Below, piece after piece: positions 1 through 13,800 of a stretch of 64,000 nucleotides of DNA; the first letter of the stretch is position 1, and the number at the start of each line of letters is the position of its first letter. The stretch spans positions 5,022,001 to 5,086,000 of the forward strand of contig NC_057792.1 in the NCBI RefSeq assembly GCF_014905175.1. The letters are read 5' to 3'. The notes below the pieces were generated by a model. It did not search any database, was not told the origin of the DNA, and worked only from the letters and a program-made list of their open reading frames with translations. The position numbers and the translations under genes are program-made. Source of the DNA: Aphidius gifuensis (Eukaryota; Arthropoda; Insecta; Hymenoptera; Braconidae).

Positions 1-1612
1 AGATGTAGATTTTATTTTTATTTTTTTTTTTTTAAATACAAACTCATGTGAAGAAATTTCTTTTTAAATTTATCAAAATTTTTATATAAATGTTTACAGT
101 TCTACAATATAGATATAAAAAAAAAAAAAAGCGCCCAATGATTTTTTAAGTAGATAATATTAAAATATATATATAACATTTATACATTGATAAAAAATTC
201 TTTTAGTCAACGAACAAATAAATAGTAAATTTAAAAAAAATAGATAATAAAAAATTAAAAATTTTAATTTGATTTCCTGTCTAGCCACTAAAAAAAAAAA
301 CAACAGTGAGAACATAAATTAACAAATATTCCCACATCATTTATAATGTTTTTTTGATTTTACATAAATTAATATTTAAAAAAGAAGCTAATAAACATTT
401 TAATTTATTAAATAAAAACAATGAAAATAATATAACAATTACGTTATAGGCACATTATAGTTTCACCAAAAGAAAACATTAAAAACAAAAAATAAAAAAC
501 CAGCTTTTTATATATTAACAATATTATTTCGAAACAATATAATTTTTTTTTTTAATTAATACGACGAACTGAAGTATGTAGATATATTTGTGCCTTTTTT
601 GTATATTGTAAATATTGTATATAAAATATTTTACATGAATTATTGTCATATTATTGTAGAAAACAAAAAAAAAAAGATAAAAAACAAACGAAAATAAAAA
701 ATTTATAAATACATAGTTTAATTATTTAACCAAATTGAGGGATTTTAAAAAATAATTATCATTTTTTTTTATTTTCTTTTAAACATTTATTGACAAAACA
801 AAAAAAATCAAAATATCTTGATTTTTCTTTATAAATTATACAAAAAAAATCTTTTATTACAAACTATAATTATGACAATTTATTTACAATGTTAATTTAT
901 TTTTTTAAAAACTATTCCAATATATCATTGTCAAAATATTACGCATATAGTTTTTTATATAAATTTTAATATTGTAATATATTTATCTAAACATCACATT
1001 GGCATATCATTTTTTAAATATTTTTATAGATAAATATTCAGCGTAGCTCACATTAATCGTTTTAAAAAAAAAACAAATTTTATTTTATATTTAATGGACA
1101 GTCTATTTGCACCATAATTATCATTTAAATTGACTGTTTTTTTTGTTTTATGTTTTATCGTTGTAAAAATTGTAGAAAAAAAATAATCTATGGATATGTA
1201 CGGTTTTTTATATATTAAATTATGGCAGGCACTATCCAGAGATATTATAATTTTCATCGTAAAAAATTTTGGATCGGAGTTTGATTATAATTATTTGATA
1301 ATTTATAAAAACCACAAATTATCAAACTGTTGGCAGATTATACAATTGTTTATATTAATTTTTTAAAGGAATGATTCAAGTGCATTCACGTCTTTTTCAA
1401 TACAGTCATAATTAAATGAAAAAAAAAAAAAGAATCATAGTAATAATAATAGTAACAGATCCATTCTTCCTATAAATACACTTAGCACCAGAATATTGTG
1501 TTGATTATTTTGATGCATATTTTATTTGTTAAATTAATGTTTTTGAATTTGATTAAAACGAGTCAAGTCTGTGACTTTGGAGCAATAGAAAACAAAAAAA
1601 TATAATTTACAA
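1..1612 (-). other. Frl 3'UTR and downstream flank
   Basis: AT-rich, stop-dense sequence after the Frl stop codon, with many possible polyadenylation signals (TTTATT on the plus strand). The transcript end cannot be chosen by eye. I see no supported gene here; the short open frame at 1048-1257 has no coding character. Confidence 0.6.
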
Positions 1613-1825
1613 TTAGAATTCCAATTCCTCGGCAGTACGAGAAAGTCGATGATTATCGATACGTCGACGTTGACTACGTCTAACAGCGTCGGCTCTTCGG
1701 TATGGTTCTGATCTTAGACCAAGTAAAATATCCTCCAGTGCTCCATTATATACCTCATCTTGTTGGAGTATTTTTTTTTCTTGGACTAGTCGTGTTTTAT
1801 TTTTTAATTCATTTATAACAGCTTC
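1613..1825 (-). CDS. Frl: Frl terminal coding exon 11 (DAD)
   Basis: Seventy codons and a TAA stop. It contains the diaphanous autoregulatory domain: [20 protein letters not shown] followed by VRRSQRRRI, an amphipathic helix plus basic cluster that binds the FH3/DID. Ends TAEELEF. Confidence 0.95.
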   Translation of the reverse strand, partial: EAVINELKNKTRLVQEKKILQQDEVYNGALEDILLGLRSEPYRRADAVRRSQRRRIDNHRLSRTAEELEF

Positions 1826-4800
1826 CTGTAATATATTTTAATAATTGCACATTATATTAGTAATTATATTTTATTTTCTTATTTAAAGAGATGAAATTTA
1901 TTTAAAGAATTTTCGTTTATAAATATTGAGATTTAATTATTTTTATCGACAAGTGAAAAAGCAATTTATTTATTTTTATTTCGAGCAACACCAATGCAAG
2001 CTTTTTCATGCTTGTGCATTTTTTTTTTTCTTTTTTTTTAAATTATTTATAAATTATCAGGCTTGTTCATAGACACCAGTGTGTATATTGAAAAAAGAAA
2101 AATATATTTACAATTTTTTATGATGAATTTAATAGAAGTTTATGTAAAAATTAAAGATATATCATTGAAAAATAAAGATTAGAAAATATTATTATAGATG
2201 TGGATGTTTTTGGTAGACTTACTTTTTTATTTATCGCTTATTTATTATTTAAATTATCAATTATTATTTGTAATTTGTTCTATTTTTTTTTTTTTTTAAT
2301 TTGTTTATTTAATTTTTTTTTTTTTACGTTCTGAGCTCCAGTTCATTAAGGCGACGATGCAACAGTGTCTTGTTCGTGTTACAGCAAAATTTCGCAGACT
2401 TATTTAAGCCCAAATAAATATGTAACAAATTTAAAAAAAAAAAAAAGTTTTTTTTTTTCTTCTAATTATGACAATAATTAATAATTATGTATAAAAAAAA
2501 ATTTTAAAATCAACAATGACACTCAAAAAAAATATCTTTTACATTTGATAAACAAAAATTTAAGTCATGCTACCAAATTTCATGCACATATATTTAAAAA
2601 AAAATAAAAATAATTAAGCAATAAATGTTAAAATATTGTCTTTTTTTTTCTTTTAAATTAATGTATCTTAAAATGTATTTTAAAAATATTCAACTTATGT
2701 TAATTTATTGGTTGCAGTAGAAGCGTTAAAGCATGCAAAATTTGATATAAAAAATATAGTGTTTTTTTTTTGTTTAAAAACGTATAACATACCTGTTGCT
2801 TTTTTTGATTGAGTTTATTTCTTTTAATAACTTCTTCAGAGGTATTAAATGCCTCAGCAGCAGCTGCTTCCAATCTTCGTCTTCTTTCATTTTCTTGATC
2901 CGCAGCCTGTATAATAAATATAAACAAGTTAAAAAAATAAAATTTAAATAAACAAAAAAATAAATATATATACTGAGTGTAATACACATACCTTAAAAGC
3001 TCGCGCGAATCTAACTAAAAGAGAAAAGAATGTATTGGCATCAACTTGTATAGTGCTTTCACCAAAAAATTCAACGCATGTATGAAATGCTTCATTAGCA
3101 ATTCGTTCATCTGATTTAAGTCGTCTTAATTGATCCTCCGAATTTTTTAAAAAATCATGTAATACAGTATTATTTTTTTCTTTACCACGTAATTCAAATT
3201 CTTTTCGTACTTGTTCCATTCCTCTGTCAAGTTCTTTAACATCACTTTTTATATTTTCAAGCGATGCTGAAACATAAAAAACATTTAAAAAAAAATATAA
3301 AATATACTTATATAAATTTAATTTAATATATAAAAAATATAATAAATACCTGTTGCTGCTTCGTCAATTTTCATAAGTTCAGATTCAAAATTTAAAAGTT
3401 CAGGAAATTTAAGACGTATTGTTGCAACAATATAATGAAGTAAACACATTTTTTTATCAGTTGATTTTGTATCTAATAGGGTATCTAAACTTTGTAATTT
3501 AAAACCATATGCCGGACCACGTTTACTACTATTTAAATAATTACCAAATGCCAATACAATTTCTAATACTGAACGTAATTTTTTTGAAGATTTAACTGAA
3601 TTTGATGCTGTTGTAATATATTCAATTTGTGGTGATACTGCTATTAAATTATGTACAAAATTACCCATATAATTCATAATTGATAATTTTGTTGATATTC
3701 TTTCAACTTTACCAAGTTGCATTAAAAATTTATCCTCTTCAGTTAATAAATTAACATTTTTTTTTTCAATAATATATTCACGATATGCTTTTATTTCTTG
3801 TTCAGATGGTACCATTCTTTGTAATGATTCAACATTTTCTGGTGATAAAGCTTTTAAATCAAGACCATTAACAGATGTTATTATTTTTTCAATTGGCATA
3901 TCCATTTTTCTTCTTGATATTGCAATATTACGTAATCTAGTATGTTCAAGTAATGATATATTTTCTGGTTTTTTAAATCTTTTACTTGGAAATGTTTGTA
4001 ATCCATCAATATCACTAGTACCATTTGCAATATGTCCACCAATACCAATTTTAAAACGTTCTTCAAAATCAATAAAATCAATATAATTATGTAAACGATC
4101 ATCATCAAGTTCATTAAATATTGTACCTTTAACTTGATTTGGTTTTAATGGTACCCAATTTAATGTTGGTAATTTATATTTTGTTTGTACTTTACGTTTT
4201 ATTGTCATAGCACCATTTGGTGCTTGCATCATACCAGCTGGTGGTGGTGGTATTGGTACTGTTGGACATTGTGGTATTTTATTATCACCACATGATGTCA
4301 TTGATGACATTGGTGGTGGTGGAGGAGGTGGTGGTGGTGGTCCTGATGATGTTAATAGCCCTGTTGGTGGTGGCGGTGGTGGAGGTGGAGGTGGTGGAGG
4401 TGCTACTGCTGTTGTTGTTATTTTTTGTATTGTATTATCATTTTGTAAACCATTAATACTTGATACTGTTGATGATACAATGTTAACTGATGTTGGTGAT
4501 ATTCCTGAATTACCATTTCTTAAACTAGCAATTGTTGTACCTTTGGTTAATGTTTCTAATTCATGAATTTTACTTTCTAATACACTTTCACGTCTTGCTG
4601 AATCTTGACTTTGTCTTTTTAATGCTGCTAATTCATCTTCAATTATTCTTTTAGATTCTAATAAATCACAATATTCAATTTTAATTGCACTTAAATCAGT
4701 TTCAAGTTCAGCTAATTTTGCCATTGAATCACGTTCCAATTCATTCATTCTATCATGTGTATGACCAAGTTCATCTTCTAATTCAGCAACTTTTTCTAAT

Positions 4801-7800
4801 GCTGCTGTTTTTGTTTCACTGTCTTCCATTAATGCTGCTACATCAAATACATTATCCAGATAAGCGGAAATTTGTACCTAAATAAATAATATTTATTTAT
4901 TTTAAATTTTTTTTTTTTATCAACAAAACAAAACAATAAAATTATAAACAATTATATTAAACAAACCTGCAAATCTTCACTCTCTGTATGTCTTAATTTT
5001 TCAAGATACTCATCAAGTCCAAGTTTTGTAAATTCATATTGCAAATGTACCCGAAAATTCATATCCTCAACAGAATGTACAACAATATTTACAAATTGCA
5101 TACATGCAACCATAAATTCAATATGAAAATTATCATATTGTGTAAAATATGCCATAAGTGTCTCAAAACGTTTATGTTCACTACATATTTCTTTAAAATT
5201 ATCAAATGCTGATAGAATTATTTCATGTCCACCTTTAACAAGACATATTGCTGCTAATAATTCTAAGACTAGTGCTTTTGTCCTTAAACTTTTGTGGATC
5301 AAGGATAGTGCAATGCAATTTATAGCTTCTCGATGTTGAATGACCATATTAAAACCATACTGTTAAATAAAAAATAAATAAATATTTTTAATTATTTACC
5401 AATTAAAAATTTAATTATAAAAAAAAATCCAATTCATTATGGTATTATCTATTTTTCAAAGACGTAAAATAAAATTCTAATTAAAATTTATTTAACCAAC
5501 AATAAGTTGTTTAAAAAATAATTATTTCGATAAGTCAAGAAAATTAATTTCACATTACTTAAGTGATAGAAATGATTTGAAAATATAAACAGATGATTTT
5601 AGCTTTTAAAAAATAATATAATTAATTAATTTACCTTATTATTCATAATAGCACGCATACATAAAATGCATACGTGTATATCATCCTTAGCTTCACCCAT
5701 ATTTAATCTAGCAACATGTCTTGAACGTCTTCTTACTAGTGGACTGTCAATCATATCATGAAGAGGTGGCCTCAAACAGCCATTATTTAATGGTGTTGTT
5801 TCAACAATAACACCTATTTACAAAACAAAAAATAAATATTAAATATCAATAGGTCAGTGAAAGTATTATTTAATTTTTTTTAATTATTAATAACTTACTT
5901 GTTTGAAGTGTCTCATCTGATTGTTGTTTTGTTTCAGAAAGTCTCTGTTCATGCCTCATCATCAAAAGTCTAAAACTCAAATAATCAATCAAAGCATCCA
6001 ATCCTTGATTTTCTTCATCCAAAAATTCACGAACCCATCTGAAAAATAATTTAAATAAAAATTAAAAAAAACTAAATAATAATTAGCATCAACTTGTTGA
6101 TGTTTTTTTTATTTTTTAAATCATTATTAATTATATTATTATTATTATTATTATTTTGCATTAATCTTGCTTACTCGATGTGATTTGTACGTAATGAAAT
6201 TTCTAAATCCCTCAATACTTGTGTTGATGTTGATGGACCAACCATTTTTCTTTTCTGAAAGAATGTAAGGAAACGATACGACTATTTTTAACTGATTAGT
6301 CAAAATTTCAAAAAATCTTTTTTTTTAAATAATAATAATTTATAAATTAATGTAATTTTTTTATTGTTTTACTACTTGTGAATGATAAAATATTAATTAT
6401 TTGTTGTGATGATAAACAAGTACTCACTCGATGACTTCTTGAAGCTTTTGGATCCAGATAAGTCCTCAACTTAGCTAGATAATGAGATGGTGGATCTTTA
6501 GCTTGTACTCTTTCCTAGAATAAAAATTGATAATTATTAATTCATGGTAAATAAATATATATATAAATAAATAATCTTTTGATCAAATAATATTTTAGTA
6601 TATTTATCTCATTTGAAAAACAAAAAGACCCACTGTTTGTAAATATACTCTTAGAGTTTTTTGAAAAAAAAAAAAAAGCTCTACAATTTTTTATTCTTTC
6701 ATTCAATGATGAGTTGATTCATCCACAGGACACATTGTATGTATACATTTTTTATTTTAATTGAATATATTTTTTTTTTTATGTTGTGCATGTGTGTAAA
6801 CGATTAGTCCGGCTTCCCACTCGAGCGTTTCGCATCGTTTTAAATATATATTAAGTATTCTCGTGGGTTTTTATGAATATAATATATATTATTTTATATG
6901 CTGCTCTTTTTTTTTTCAACTTCTTGGAATTATATTTATTTTGAGAGAGACGAGGGTGTGTTGAGAGAATCAAGAAACCGTCTAAGCCACAGACGATATA
7001 TTTTTTTTTTGGCCTTCGATTTTGGGAACCCTTCATCCGTTTTTTTTTGCCTATTTTTTCCCAATGTTCCTAGAATTTTTTTTTTATGAATCACTTCTTT
7101 GGGTGGATCCTCGTCTCATTAATACTATCTCAATTTTAATATGCACTAAATAAAAAGCTAATAGATGTGTATTAATAAATTATTTGTCATCTAAATTGTG
7201 CGTCATTTGGAGGCAAATAAAAATGTTTTGTTTGAGAGGGTAGATTCCTGATAAATTACCCATTGATTTCGAATGATTTTCAATTTATCAAATAACTGTA
7301 AAAATGTTGAAAATTATTTTCAAGTTATTTAGAAAATAATTGTCCTGTTGGACAGGTTGATTGAAAAATTTTGTTCAAATTTTTTTATTGATCTTAAGCT
7401 GATTGACATGATTCTAGGCTGACAGGATGACTCACAAATGAATCACTAAAATAACTTTTTTTTAAAAGCCATCTACACATTCTAATATTATTTTTTTTTT
7501 AACAATAGAAAATTATTTTAAAGCCAATAACTACCAATATTTCAAATTGAATTGTTTTTTTTTTTTTTCATAAATATTTGTAAAAATAGAAATTTTTTAA
7601 AAATAACTATCCTAAAAATGATTTTTAAAATAGATAAACTTTTCTCTAAATATTGTTTATTTATCTAAAAAAAAAAATAATGAATTTTAATTATATTTTA
7701 AAAGCTGTTTTAAATGTTTCCAATATTTTTAGTTTTAATTTATTATTGAATGACATTTGGATGCTGTATATAATATTTAAAGAACAATTTTTTTTTTGTA

Positions 7801-10800
7801 TTTTATTTATTTTTTTTCTGTTGTCTTGTATAATAGCACGGCTTGCATTACATCCGTCTCGTGTTACGCACATGGTCTTTCACCATCAGGGACCTTCTCA
7901 AACGATAACTCGGAATGTCAGATTAAATTTCGGTTCCCGCATCGTAACGATCTCGTTCATCGAAATAAAAGATTCAACAAAAAAAAAAAACTATATATAA
8001 GATGCACAATATACGGCATTATAAGTCGAGGGATAATATTTTTTTTAATTTGGTATAAAAGCAAAGTAAAATTGCAATCAGGCAAATAAAGATTAAAGCT
8101 ATGGTTTGATAAAGAAAAAAAAAAAAAATTCATCAGAAAGTTATTACGAGTATCTGACATTAAATGGCACGTATTTTTTTAATGCCACATTCAAGATACT
8201 TATTTAAAATTTCTATTTTAAAAAACAACATATACGAATACAAAAAGAAACTAACAATTTATATATTGGCAAATTGATCATGACAAATTACAAGTTATTT
8301 CAACAGTGAAAACAACAAAGTACACTCTGACAAAAAAAAAATTACAAATAATTGATAATTAAATCCTGCATTTATAAATTAATATTTTTAATTAATTTTT
8401 TTTTACAACATGTTTTATAAAATGCAGGCTTATTTATGGTATAAATAAAAAAAAATTTATACTAAAAAATAACAACAATAAATCAGCTATTATTTATTAT
8501 TAATTTACTAGCATTATTAACTTGCAAATATTTTCAATTTTAATTGTTGGCTTATTGTTGTTATTTTTGAAAATTAATTTTTGCAATTTGTTTCATAAAA
8601 AAGTGTATATTTTAATGAACTTGTTGAAAAAAAAAATCAGTTGAAAATGTTCATTTGTAAATCCAATTATTGATTTGTAATTTAAAAAAAAAAATTTTTT
8701 TTTTCCATCACAGGTATGTGTCAAAAGTGTTGAAACAAAATGAATGTAAAATTTCAGTTCAACATTAATTGCAAATATTTATTTAGCACTCAAAAATGTT
8801 ACAACATTTAAAGACATTAAAAAATTTTATATTCAACGTTTGGCTGCTGTTTACTGTTTATTTACATTTTTTTTTTTTTGTTTTTTGATTGATTAAAAAG
8901 CCTCTAACGATCAAAAAGAACTGTTAATTTCCACTTCAGACGATCCCTCATCTGCCAAACTTGTACATAACGAGGGGATCCAAAGATGATTCCGCCAAAA
9001 AACCACAGCCACCCTTTTCCATTCATTTTTTTAACTTTATTTTTGTTATTATTATAATTTTTTTAATGCAGCTGGTATGGCAATGTACGGTTTCACATTG
9101 GTATTATAATAAAAAAAAATGAAAAAAAACATGCAAAACACAGTCCATTGAAAATTAAGTCATTCTTAATCAACGTCATTCAAACACAAAATTAAAATCT
9201 TGAATGATTGATTTGATAAATAAAATTTAAATAAAAAGCTATAATCATTTTCATTGTGAATATTCAATTGACTTTGAGAGATTAAAATTTATATTAAAAA
9301 ATATTTATATAAATAACAACAACAAAATAAAAATAAAAAAATTTTATTTTATGAAATACAAGTTTTTAAAGAGGCGTTCCGCCTGAAGAGTTCAACTACA
9401 CTTTCTCCTTTACAATTACATACAAACAGCTCAGTCCAGAACAAATTCACTTTTTTTTTTTTTATTTTTTAAATTATTATCTCAACATTCTGACTTATTG
9501 AACCAAATCATAATATGTAAATAAATTTTTAAAACAACATCTTTAAATGATAAAAACGAAAAAAAAAAAAAAAATGAATTTATTGTAAAAATATTATTTT
9601 TACTAAATTAGATTTAGAATAAAGGGTTCAATTTTTTTTCTATCCATCTGTCGACTCAAGATGAAAGAATGAATACAATGAAAAAAGGAAAAAAAAAAAA
9701 AAATATATGAATAAGAAATAAAAAAAGTTGAAAGGGTAAAGGGATCTTTGATGATGTACCAAGTGGTACTACATGATTGAGAGTTCCCAACATTATTGAA
9801 TGGCTCATACTGGTGTTGGTTTAATTATGTAATTTACTATGTTAATTTCAATAATCATCAAAATATAAATCATTGTAATATACTGTTTTGATAAATAAAT
9901 AAACTTAAAAAATTTATATTTTCATTTTTAAATTACAACTTACTTGATCACATATTATATCCCATTTTTTTTCGTTGTCATACTGCTTTAGTAATTTAGC
10001 CTTGTCTGGTGGTAAATCCATCGAGGCCTGAAACAAATAAAAATATAATTTTATATATACAGAAAAACTTTGTACATTGTATGTGCGTATGCGTGTATAT
10101 TTATAGTGATGATTCAGCAGAGGTTATTGATGTCAAGCGCGTTTAAATAATACAGTATTAAAAAAATATATATATAAAAATAATGATGATAATAATTAAC
10201 AGCGGATACGGAAGCAAATGGTGTCATAATAAACTTTTGTTTGTTCGGTAAATAAATTTCATATAATTAAGTTTGTATTACAAGAAAAAAAAAAATAACA
10301 CAATGTCGTAAGTTATAATTTTTTTTTATATTTTTTTATGAAGATATTAATGGTCAGGATTTAAAAATTATTGTGTCACTTGTTGTTGTTGTTTTTTGTA
10401 TATTATGGTTTATATAAAATATGACATTGTGGGTCTTTTAGTTTTTTGAAATTTCCATTTGTTTAAATGACTAAGTGTCTTAAGTCTTAAATTTATAATA
10501 TCGACAAAATCTATTAGCTGACAAGACCTTTTACAGCTAAAAGCAAAAAACTTTCAGATTGAATAAATCGATAAATTGATTTATTTTTTATTTTTTTTTA
10601 TCAATTTTATATATTATTATTTTTTTTTCTGTCTATATAATTTTTTCTTCTTTTCTTTTTTTTTTCTTTTATATTTTTTTTTTTCATGTCTAACATGTGT
10701 TTGACACATCAACCAAAGTATTTTCTCTTTTCTCTTAAAGAGATAAGTTTACATAGGTCTTGAACTTGGGTCACCGGAAATTGTGATAATCATTTAAAAA

Positions 10801-13800
10801 TATAAAATATAAAATATTCTCTTGCAATTTGTTTTCTTGATTAAAAATTGTAACCTTTGAATTTTATATTATTATTATTATTATTATATAAATAATTTAT
10901 TTTTATTTGATTTTATTAAGTTAGTGATCAATCATTGTAATTATTTTGACGTCCATACAGTGATCCATTAGCAGTCAAGTGTATTGGATAATTGAAGAGG
11001 GGATGATGATGATGATGATGGGAAAAAATAAAGGGTGTCGTAGATGATAAATTACCCAAACGTTATATATTATATTTTGATGTACATTAAATAATATATA
11101 ACACCTCACAGTCAGATAAAATATCTATACATTATATTTAACAAATCATTTTCTCTCCTCCATTTATTTTCTATTCATTGATTTTTAAATAAATGTGCAT
11201 TTTACAAAAGTAAAATATCGTGATCTTTGAATGAAAAAAAAAAAAAATTCTGGTTAGTCTTGTACGTGCCTGAGCATTAATAGAGCCAAACAAGTTGTGC
11301 CAAGTAACATTGTCCAAAAAAAAAAAAAAAAAAAAAGATACAAGTAACAAGTTTTCTATTTTACTAGCTATTTGGATGATTTTTTTTTCTATTTATGTTT
11401 ATAAATTGACTCGGTTTGATAATTTATATTTATTTTTTTACACTGTCGATTGGCTTTATTGTGTAGAATTTTTTTTTTTTTTTAATGCTCATCGTGTAGT
11501 TAGCCCGACACAATCGATTGTGGGGTCGAGGGCCCCTTAACGTACTCGCGCAATATCTGTACATAGATGTTGGGATCGTTTGGACATATATACACATACA
11601 TTATTTTATCATACATTGATAAATATATTTATATATGTGTGTAAGTTGGCGCCCAGGGAGGGTTCCACGGAATACGAGTTGGCGTGCTGTGAAATTTTCA
11701 CCGCACCCACCTTTGCCCGCCGGACAAAGAATATTATACCTTGATATGTATACAGTAAACCTGGGCCACAGACAGTTATATTCATCCTCTTCAATATTGA
11801 CCGTGAAAATTAATCATAATAATAATAATAAAATTGAAAAAAAAAAAAAAATTATTGTGTAATGAAAAAAATCTAATGATATTTAAAAAAGTTTTTGATT
11901 AATAGAAATAATAAGTTGATTAGTTAATTGTTGATTAATTATTTTTTAATAGATACTAATTTATCATTGATTAGCTAATTAATTTTAGAAAAATAATTGT
12001 ATTATATACTTTCTTGTTATTTACAAATTAGATTCATTTGAAAATGAAAAATTAGCGTGACGAGACACGTTGTGGTTGTTATTTTTTTTAATGAGTTTTT
12101 ATTATTTTTTTTTTAATAAAGTTGGGAAAGTTTTGATTGTGTAATTAAAAAATATAGATGATTATGTTATATTTGTGGAAAAAATATATATTTAAAGACA
12201 CATTGGTTGATTTAATTTTTTAAAACAGACGATTGTTTTATTTTATTTCTTTTTATGCTGGCTTTTTTTTTTTTGTGTGAAGAGTTTGAAGTACTTCCGT
12301 TTTATATTCCGGAAATGCGTGATGACGATATCGCAAGTGTTTAGCGTATAAAGTAACTTTGGCGCCTTTTGATTATTATATTTATATATATTACCACCAC
12401 TTTGTATGAATTATTATAATTATATAAAAAAAATAATATATCCTCTGGTAGATTTAAGACATTTTTTTCTAATTTATAACAATTTCACTTTTGTTATATA
12501 AGTTGTGCAATTTTTCTCTTTATACTTTTGTATTAATTTACTTGATTTCTAATTAATTTAAACTATGATAAATTATTTTTATATAATTGATTATGTTTAT
12601 GGAGCTTGTAGAAAATTAAACACACAATTATTGTCTTATTTTATAACTCGACTATTATTTTTTTTGACGTTTTAAATTTATTATAAACAACAAGATAAAA
12701 TATCTAAATTTTCTATTGATGATTTGGTTGAATATTTTAATTGAAATAAACAATGTCCAATAAAAAGCCAATATTTATTAATCAAAATAATTATTAAACA
12801 GTCGTGAAATAATATTTTCTCATTTCGTCTTTTTTAATAGCAACAAAAAGCCAACAGTTAACTTTAATTATTATTAAAATTATAAAAATTATTTCATCTA
12901 ATTTCAGTGAGTCTCTTATAAATCAACATAGCAATTTTTACAATATATTTAAGTATCTAATTACTCGAAAAAATTCCATATAATTTTATTTGATTTCTAA
13001 TGTTGATAATAAAAAAAAAACACTATAACATACGATGACTTCATCAGTTGAGCATTCACTTAATTGTCAAATAAATCAGATATAATAAATTTTTTTAAAT
13101 AGTTCTTTTGAAAATGATGACTCATGAATTTCACAAGTACACGAGAATAAGTACTTAACCCAGCAATATATTAAATAACTTAATGAAAAATGAAATTTCG
13201 AATATACTTTTTAATAATAATTATAAATTATAATAAATACATTAATGTATAATTTTTTTAAATTGATAATTTGCAGTTATCAATTATATTAAGTAATAAT
13301 AAAATCTTAAATAATATATAATAGTAATATAATTTTGTTAAATTGGCATCTGCGTTGATATGACTATATGAGATCACTTGAGATCTCGTGACGTTCATTG
13401 AACTCATATGTAAAAGTCAAGGGATATAACAAAATGCGTATGTATATATCTATAGACCAGAGAAAAACTTAACGCATGCACGAGCAATAATAAAATTTCA
13501 TTGCTCATCAAATGGTGTGTATACGCGTTATTTCTCGCGTGTCGGTTACCAACATTATAGTCAAAGACTTTCCGAGCCAATGAAATTTCAATAAATCATC
13601 AAAGTATCATACGACATTTTATCATAAAAAAATATAAAATTATAGTCTCTCTATTTCTGCTTTTAAATATTGTCAATATATTTCATATTTATTTTTTATC
13701 TCAAATAATTATTTAAAAATATTAATATTAAATAATTATTTTGAATTTTTTTAAATGATAAATATTCTTAGGCTTCCTCTTTAAATGATATGACCCTGTC

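Noticed and set aside
3881..4114. 77-codon minus-strand frame
   Set aside because: Out-of-frame reading of Frl exon 8.
4217..4456. Val/Leu-rich plus-strand frame
   Set aside because: Opposite strand of the Frl FH1 proline codons.
11500..11560. tRNA-like B box
   Set aside because: No A box at the proper distance and no cloverleaf arms could be drawn.
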